A DNA stretch of 10,705 nt from Pinguiococcus pyrenoidosus (lineage: Eukaryota > Sar > Pinguiophyceae > Pinguiochrysidales > Pinguiochrysidaceae). Position numbers and translations under genes: made by a program. Below, piece by piece: positions 7,676-10,705 of this stretch (positions are counted from its first letter, which is position 1; every line of letters begins with the position of its first letter). The stretch is taken from contig JAAMXY010002230.1 of the NCBI GenBank assembly GCA_019677205.1, positions 1 through 10,705 on the forward strand. Reading direction: 5' to 3'. The notes beneath the pieces are model-generated. The model worked only from the letters and a program-made list of their open reading frames with translations. It ran no database searches and was not told where the DNA came from.

Positions 7676-8207
7676 TTCGGAACGATGAAGCTCTTGGTGC
7701 ATCCAAAACTCCCCAAAAATGAAGGATACGCCCTTTGCCTTCCTCCCCGCATGGTTCAAGCCCCGTTACCCTGTGGTTCTTGATGGTGGCGCGCATCTCA
7801 CGCGGTGCAGCTTGCGTCGACGCGGTTCGTAAATCGCCCCTTTCTTGGGCAAGAAAACGCAGATTTTGCCGCTTTGAAGTTTAGTTTTGATTTCATCTGC
7901 ACCAATGAAGCTGCCTCGATTCTTGCACGGATATCCAATCACCATGCTCGATTAGATTCAGCCCCGTTATGCCACCTTTCCAGTGCACTAGATCGCACCA
8001 CAACAAATGGGGTACCTCCAGCCTACTCCAGACAGTACCCAAGCTGAAGTCGTTGAGGCCGTTGCTGCCGCTCGTCTCTCTCGCGGCGCCGCTGAAGATC
8101 TGCGCGGAGTTTTGCCCTGATTTTCCGGCGTGGATTTCTCAGGATAAGCCAGGTGGCGAGGGAGTCACTTTGCTCAGCGCGTTTGCGCGTTTGATACGGC
8201 GGGCAAC
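7676..8207. other. Intergenic region upstream of the signal peptidase gene
   Basis: This 532-bp stretch contains no ORF with recognisable homology. It should hold the 3' UTR of the J-protein gene and the promoter of the signal peptidase gene. A CCAAT box is at 7935-7939. Bases about 7855-7905 are T-rich. The last 30 bases contain two tandem GCGCGTTT units (within 8178-8195), the second inside the 12-mer TGCGCGTTTGAT shared with the TBP-like gene's upstream region. No RNA gene was recognised. Confidence 0.5.
8182..8195 (+). promoter_or_regulatory. GCGCGTTT motif upstream of signal peptidase start
   Basis: TGCGCGTTTGAT at 8184-8195 ends 12 bases before the ATG at 8208 and is identical to bases 2782-2793, 35 bases before the ATG of the TBP-like gene. 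The core GCGCGTTT also occurs directly before it (overlapping copy ending near 8184). It resembles E2F/MCB-type CGCG elements, but function is inferred only from position and recurrence. Confidence 0.3.
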
Positions 8208-9327
8208 ATGCGCTGCTCCCGAATCTCCCTCTTCGTCTGCTCTTTACTGGCCGCAGAGAGCTTCGCGCTGCTCGGAAGGCCCACTGCGCTGCGCAGATCG
8301 CCTGCGGCAAGCAATGGGCGCATGTTCTCGCCGCGCCGGCCCGAGCGAGGCAGTGGCGGGCGCGGACCGCCGCCGATCCTCCGCCACAGCGGCGGAGATG
8401 GGCGGAACGAAGGGGACAGCGAGGAGAAACAGAGCATCTGGGAGAAGATCCAGCGGAACAAAGAGCTCGTGGAAGATATCAAGCTCTACTCGTCGTCCTT
8501 GGTGCTGGCTCTGACGGTAACTGCTGCTTCGGACGTCGACACAACTTGACCCTGCTAAGCTTGCACCTCTGTTCGGGCCAGGTGCGGACCTTCATTGTGG
8601 AACCGCGATACATCCCGAGCCTCTCCATGTACCCCACGCTCGACATTGGAGACCAGCTAGCGGTGGAGAAGGTACGCGTCGTGGAAAGGGCTGGCGGGGG
8701 GGAAGAGAGGCCATGCAATGCTGATCAGATGCTCGGCCCTCGGAACCAGGTGACCAAGCTTGTCAGAGGCTTCCGCAGGGGAGACATCGTCGTGTTCCGG
8801 CCTCCGGAAACATACAAGGAGATGGTTAGCGGGAGCTTGGCCTATGCCGGGAGGAACGTTGGGAAAGAAGACCTGATCAAGGTGCGCCGGCAAGCATCGC
8901 TGCTGTGCGCGGCCAAGCCATTGCATCGCATCTTTCTAACTTGGCCGACATTTCACACCTTGCAGAGAATCGTGGCCGTCGAGGGAGACGTCGTCGAAGT
9001 GCGCGAGGGCGGGAAAGTGCTTCTGAACGGGAAGGAAGTGAATGAACGCTTCATTGCGGAGGCGCCGCAGTACACCTATGGACCGAAGGAAGTCCCCACG
9101 GGCATGGTGCTCGGTACGTTTTGCTGGGGGCCCGATCGACACCGCAGCGCTTTCCATGTTCCCGCCGACTGATGCGTTGCAATGCGACCTTTCTCCTCGT
9201 CGCAGTTCTAGGTGACAACCGGAATCGGAGCATGGATTCGCATATCTGGGGTTTCCTGCCGGTAGAGAATATCATAGGAAGAGCCGTGGCAACGTACTGG
9301 CCGCCACAGAGAATCGGTGGATTGTAG
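8208..9327 (+). CDS. PLSP1: Plastidic type I signal peptidase (thylakoidal processing peptidase)
   Basis: Five exons: 8208-8516, 8582-8671, 8750-8881, 8966-9113 and 9206-9327, giving 266 residues. The introns are 65, 78, 84 and 92 bp, all GT-AG. This S26 membrane serine protease removes thylakoid-transfer signals from lumen proteins inside the plastid. The core matches plant and cyanobacterial enzymes: [16 protein letters not shown] with nucleophile Ser118 before Met, GDIVVFRPP, the general base Lys177 in [11 protein letters not shown], and [14 protein letters not shown] (229-242), ending RYWPP-like TYWPPQRIG. One transmembrane helix lies at about 93-108, just before the catalytic box. The intron between exons 3 and 4 falls immediately after the catalytic Lys codon. 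Residues 1-18 are a signal peptide followed by Phe19 (AES-FA), then an Arg/Ser/Pro/Gly-rich transit-like region to about 60. This bipartite form indicates import into a complex plastid of red origin. Confidence 0.92.
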
Positions 9328-9713
9328 AACGAGATTTAGGCCTTCTCTTCCCGCCTCAACTTGTGTCCTTGGTTTCGCCAAGCAGAATTTGTCGCTCGTT
9401 TCATTCCTCTCGTTCTGAAAAGGCGCTGCGCCGGCAGCTGGCAGAGGAGCCGGCTTGGCCGAGCGAAGTCAAGAGACTTGCGGAGGCCGAGGAGCTCCCG
9501 GCTCGCCCAGGATGCTTGCTTCCGGTCAGCTGACCTACTTTCCTGTATGGTCGTACATCTACACAGACTCTATCCCACAGGGCAATAGGGCTCGAGGGAA
9601 GCAAATAATTCCGAAGCGAGAGAGCCATCCGGCATCGGCGGGAGCCAAGCGACGGACTAAATACCTAGTGGCGGCACGTGGAGTGATCGGGAAAGACAAG
9701 CTACCCAGCCGCT
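9328..9713. other. Intergenic / possible 5' region of the Pro-Thr-rich gene
   Basis: This 386-bp stretch lies between the signal peptidase stop and the first in-frame ATG of the next gene. No conserved gene is recognised. A plus-strand frame through about 9417-9530 is coding-like (Glu/Ala/Leu/Arg-rich, stop at the TGA near 9531) but lacks a Met. A signal-peptide exon for the downstream gene was looked for and not found. The sequence CAAATAATT near 9602 is the only A/T-rich promoter-like spot. Confidence 0.35.
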
Positions 9714-10705
9714 ATGTACATGCACCGAAGCAGCCCGAGCGACGAACTCGAGGCGCCGCCGACCCCAGATCCGGCCGATCCTGCCCTCGGGGCCCAGGAA
9801 GACAGCAGCCAGCCCGGGAGTGCCGAGGGGAGTGTTGAAACGCAGGCAGAGTCCGAGCAGCCATCTTCAGAGAATGGTGGCAGCACTGGCAGTCCAGGCG
9901 ATTCCACGCCGGGTGCAACCACAGATGGTGATGTTACAGCTTCAGAGCCAAGCGACACGGCAAGCCCGGACAACCACCAAGGCGATGATCAGCCGAATGC
10001 CTCGGGCACATCTGGCGGTGGCGAAGCGCCGAGCGCCGAGCAGGTTGACGCAGCGCCTGCGCTGCAGCCGGCACCGCCTGCGGACCCGATACCTGCTGCT
10101 TTTCGATCTCCGGAGGGACCTGAAAGAGACTTGGGAGACGCAATACCCACGCAGGCGCCGACAAAGGCCCCGACGGAGGCTCCGACAACGACAACCGCGC
10201 CGACAAATCCGACAACGACAACCGCGCCGACAAAGGCCCCAACGGAGGCTCCGACACCGACAACCGCGCCGACAAAGGCCCCGACGGAGGCTCCGACAAC
10301 GACAAACGCGCCGACGGGGACGACCCATCCAACGGGGTCCCCGGCAAATGCGTCAACGGATGCTCCCACTCCTGCGCCGACCGAGGGCTTGGCCCCCTCC
10401 GGCGTCGCGCCGGGGAATGCTGGAGGTGGAGTAACCAGCGACGGCCAGACAGAAGAAGAGACGTCAGCAGCTCCGACAGGCGCACATGTTGAAGCAGGGG
10501 CGAAACCAGCCGACACTCCTGCGGATAACCAGGAGGGAAATGGGAATACTTCGACGTCTCCAGGTCACGTACCTCCCGGACCATCGAACGTGGAGGATTG
10601 TGAAGCGTTTTTGTCTTGCCGGTCATGCTTGGGACATCATCAGGAGAACCTGCCCTGCGTGTGGGATCCAGTGCAGGAAGCTTGCTTCCTAGGTTCAGCA
10701 GGGAG
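9714..10705 (+). CDS. Pro/Thr-rich repeat protein with Cys-rich PSI-like segment (3' partial)
   Basis: The frame is open from ATG 9714 to the end of the window, 330 codons, with an in-frame TGA at 9684. Residues 1-145 are low-complexity and acidic, rich in Ser, Glu, Asp, Pro, Gly and Ala. Residues 148-198 are APTKAPTEAPTTTT repeats of 14 residues with one shortened copy. After more Ala/Pro/Gly/Thr-rich sequence comes a Cys-rich stretch from about residue 295 (CEAFLSCRSCLG, then LPCVWD and EACF), spaced like a PSI (plexin-semaphorin-integrin) fold. Such composition is usual for O-glycosylated cell-surface or wall proteins of algae. However, the ATG used here gives no signal peptide, so the true N-terminus may lie in an upstream exon. 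Other frames through the repeat are also open because of its composition; this frame is preferred for its typical PT repeats, Cys-rich module and full-length openness. No enzymatic function is visible. Confidence 0.65.
   Translation, partial: MYMHRSSPSDELEAPPTPDPADPALGAQEDSSQPGSAEGSVETQAESEQPSSENGGSTGSPGDSTPGATTDGDVTASEPSDTASPDNHQGDDQPNASGTSGGGEAPSAEQVDAAPALQPAPPADPIPAAFRSPEGPERDLGDAIPTQAPTKAPTEAPTTTTAPTNPTTTTAPTKAPTEAPTPTTAPTKAPTEAPTTTNAPTGTTHPTGSPANASTDAPTPAPTEGLAPSGVAPGNAGGGVTSDGQTEEETSAAPTGAHVEAGAKPADTPADNQEGNGNTSTSPGHVPPGPSNVEDCEAFLSCRSCLGHHQENLPCVWDPVQEACFLGSAG
10155..10307 (+). repeat. 42-bp tandem repeats encoding APTKAPTEAPTTTT
   Basis: Units lie at 10155-10196, 10197-10223 (a 27-bp copy lacking 15 bases), 10224-10265 and 10266-10307. 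All begin GCGCCGACAAA. Copies differ by single substitutions. Because the unit is a multiple of three, copy number can change without breaking the frame, which is typical of length-polymorphic mucin-like tracts. Confidence 0.85.

Noticed and set aside
7969-8514. 181-codon plus-strand open frame across the signal peptidase start
   Set aside because: Out of frame with signal peptidase exon 1; Arg/Ser-rich shadow without domain.
9820-10626. Arg/Gln-rich and Ser/Leu/Gly/Val-rich open frames on both strands through the repeat region
   Set aside because: Repeat units with a length multiple of three keep several frames open; their composition is an artefact of the repeat. The PT frame with the Cys-rich module is the plausible one.
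1-10705. tRNA, rRNA, CRISPR array, insertion sequence or bacterial operon
   Set aside because: No cloverleaf with T-loop consensus, no regularly spaced direct repeats, no transposase motifs or terminal inverted repeats were seen; spliceosomal introns exclude a bacterial source.

Overview
This window is nuclear DNA of a eukaryote, most likely a unicellular alga with a secondary plastid of red-algal origin. The evidence is as follows. Four genes are split by short GT-AG introns (65-119 bp) that restore exact matches to known protein families. There is a plant-type plastidic signal peptidase whose N-terminus is a signal peptide followed by a Phe-led, Arg/Ser/Pro-rich stretch, the bipartite plastid address of diatoms, cryptophytes, haptophytes and relatives. 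The window also holds eukaryote-only families (UAS-UBX protein, DNAJC25-like J protein, B3GNTL1-like glycosyltransferase, TBP fold) and a threonine/proline-rich repeat protein. The coding DNA is GC-rich and intergenic gaps are short. A cryptophyte fits well, but the exact lineage is not decided by the sequence. I see no bacterial operons, mobile elements, CRISPR arrays, tRNAs or rRNAs.

Layout from left to right. 1-976 (+): 3' part of a B3GNTL1-like family-2 glycosyltransferase, two exons visible. 1060-2553 (-): a four-exon UAS+UBX (FAF2/UBXD8-like) protein that begins with a signal peptide. The two genes converge with 83 bp between stop codons. 2554-2828: divergent promoter region. 2829-3479 (+): a very divergent TATA-binding-protein-like protein, intronless as drawn, although its stop codon lies inside a good splice donor. 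3480-4150: a gap with several coding-looking but unresolved stretches. 4151-6292 (-): intronless glutaminyl-tRNA synthetase with an unusual C-terminal tail resembling that of eukaryotic cysteinyl-tRNA synthetase. 6293-6682: AT-rich divergent promoter. 6683-7675 (+): four-exon DNAJC25-like ER J protein. 7676-8207: intergenic. 8208-9327 (+): five-exon plastidic type I signal peptidase. 9328-9713: intergenic or unresolved 5' region. 9714-10705 (+): Pro/Thr-rich protein with 42-bp repeats and a Cys-rich PSI-like segment, running off the window.

The genes do not form one pathway. Three products (UBX protein, J protein, signal peptidase) have N-terminal signal peptides and act in ER or plastid protein handling, but this may be chance neighbourhood. 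The most interesting points are the divergent TBP paralogue, the secretory-type UBX protein without a UBA domain or canonical FPR loop, the hybrid tail on GlnRS, and the preference for GTRCG splice donors (7 of 11).
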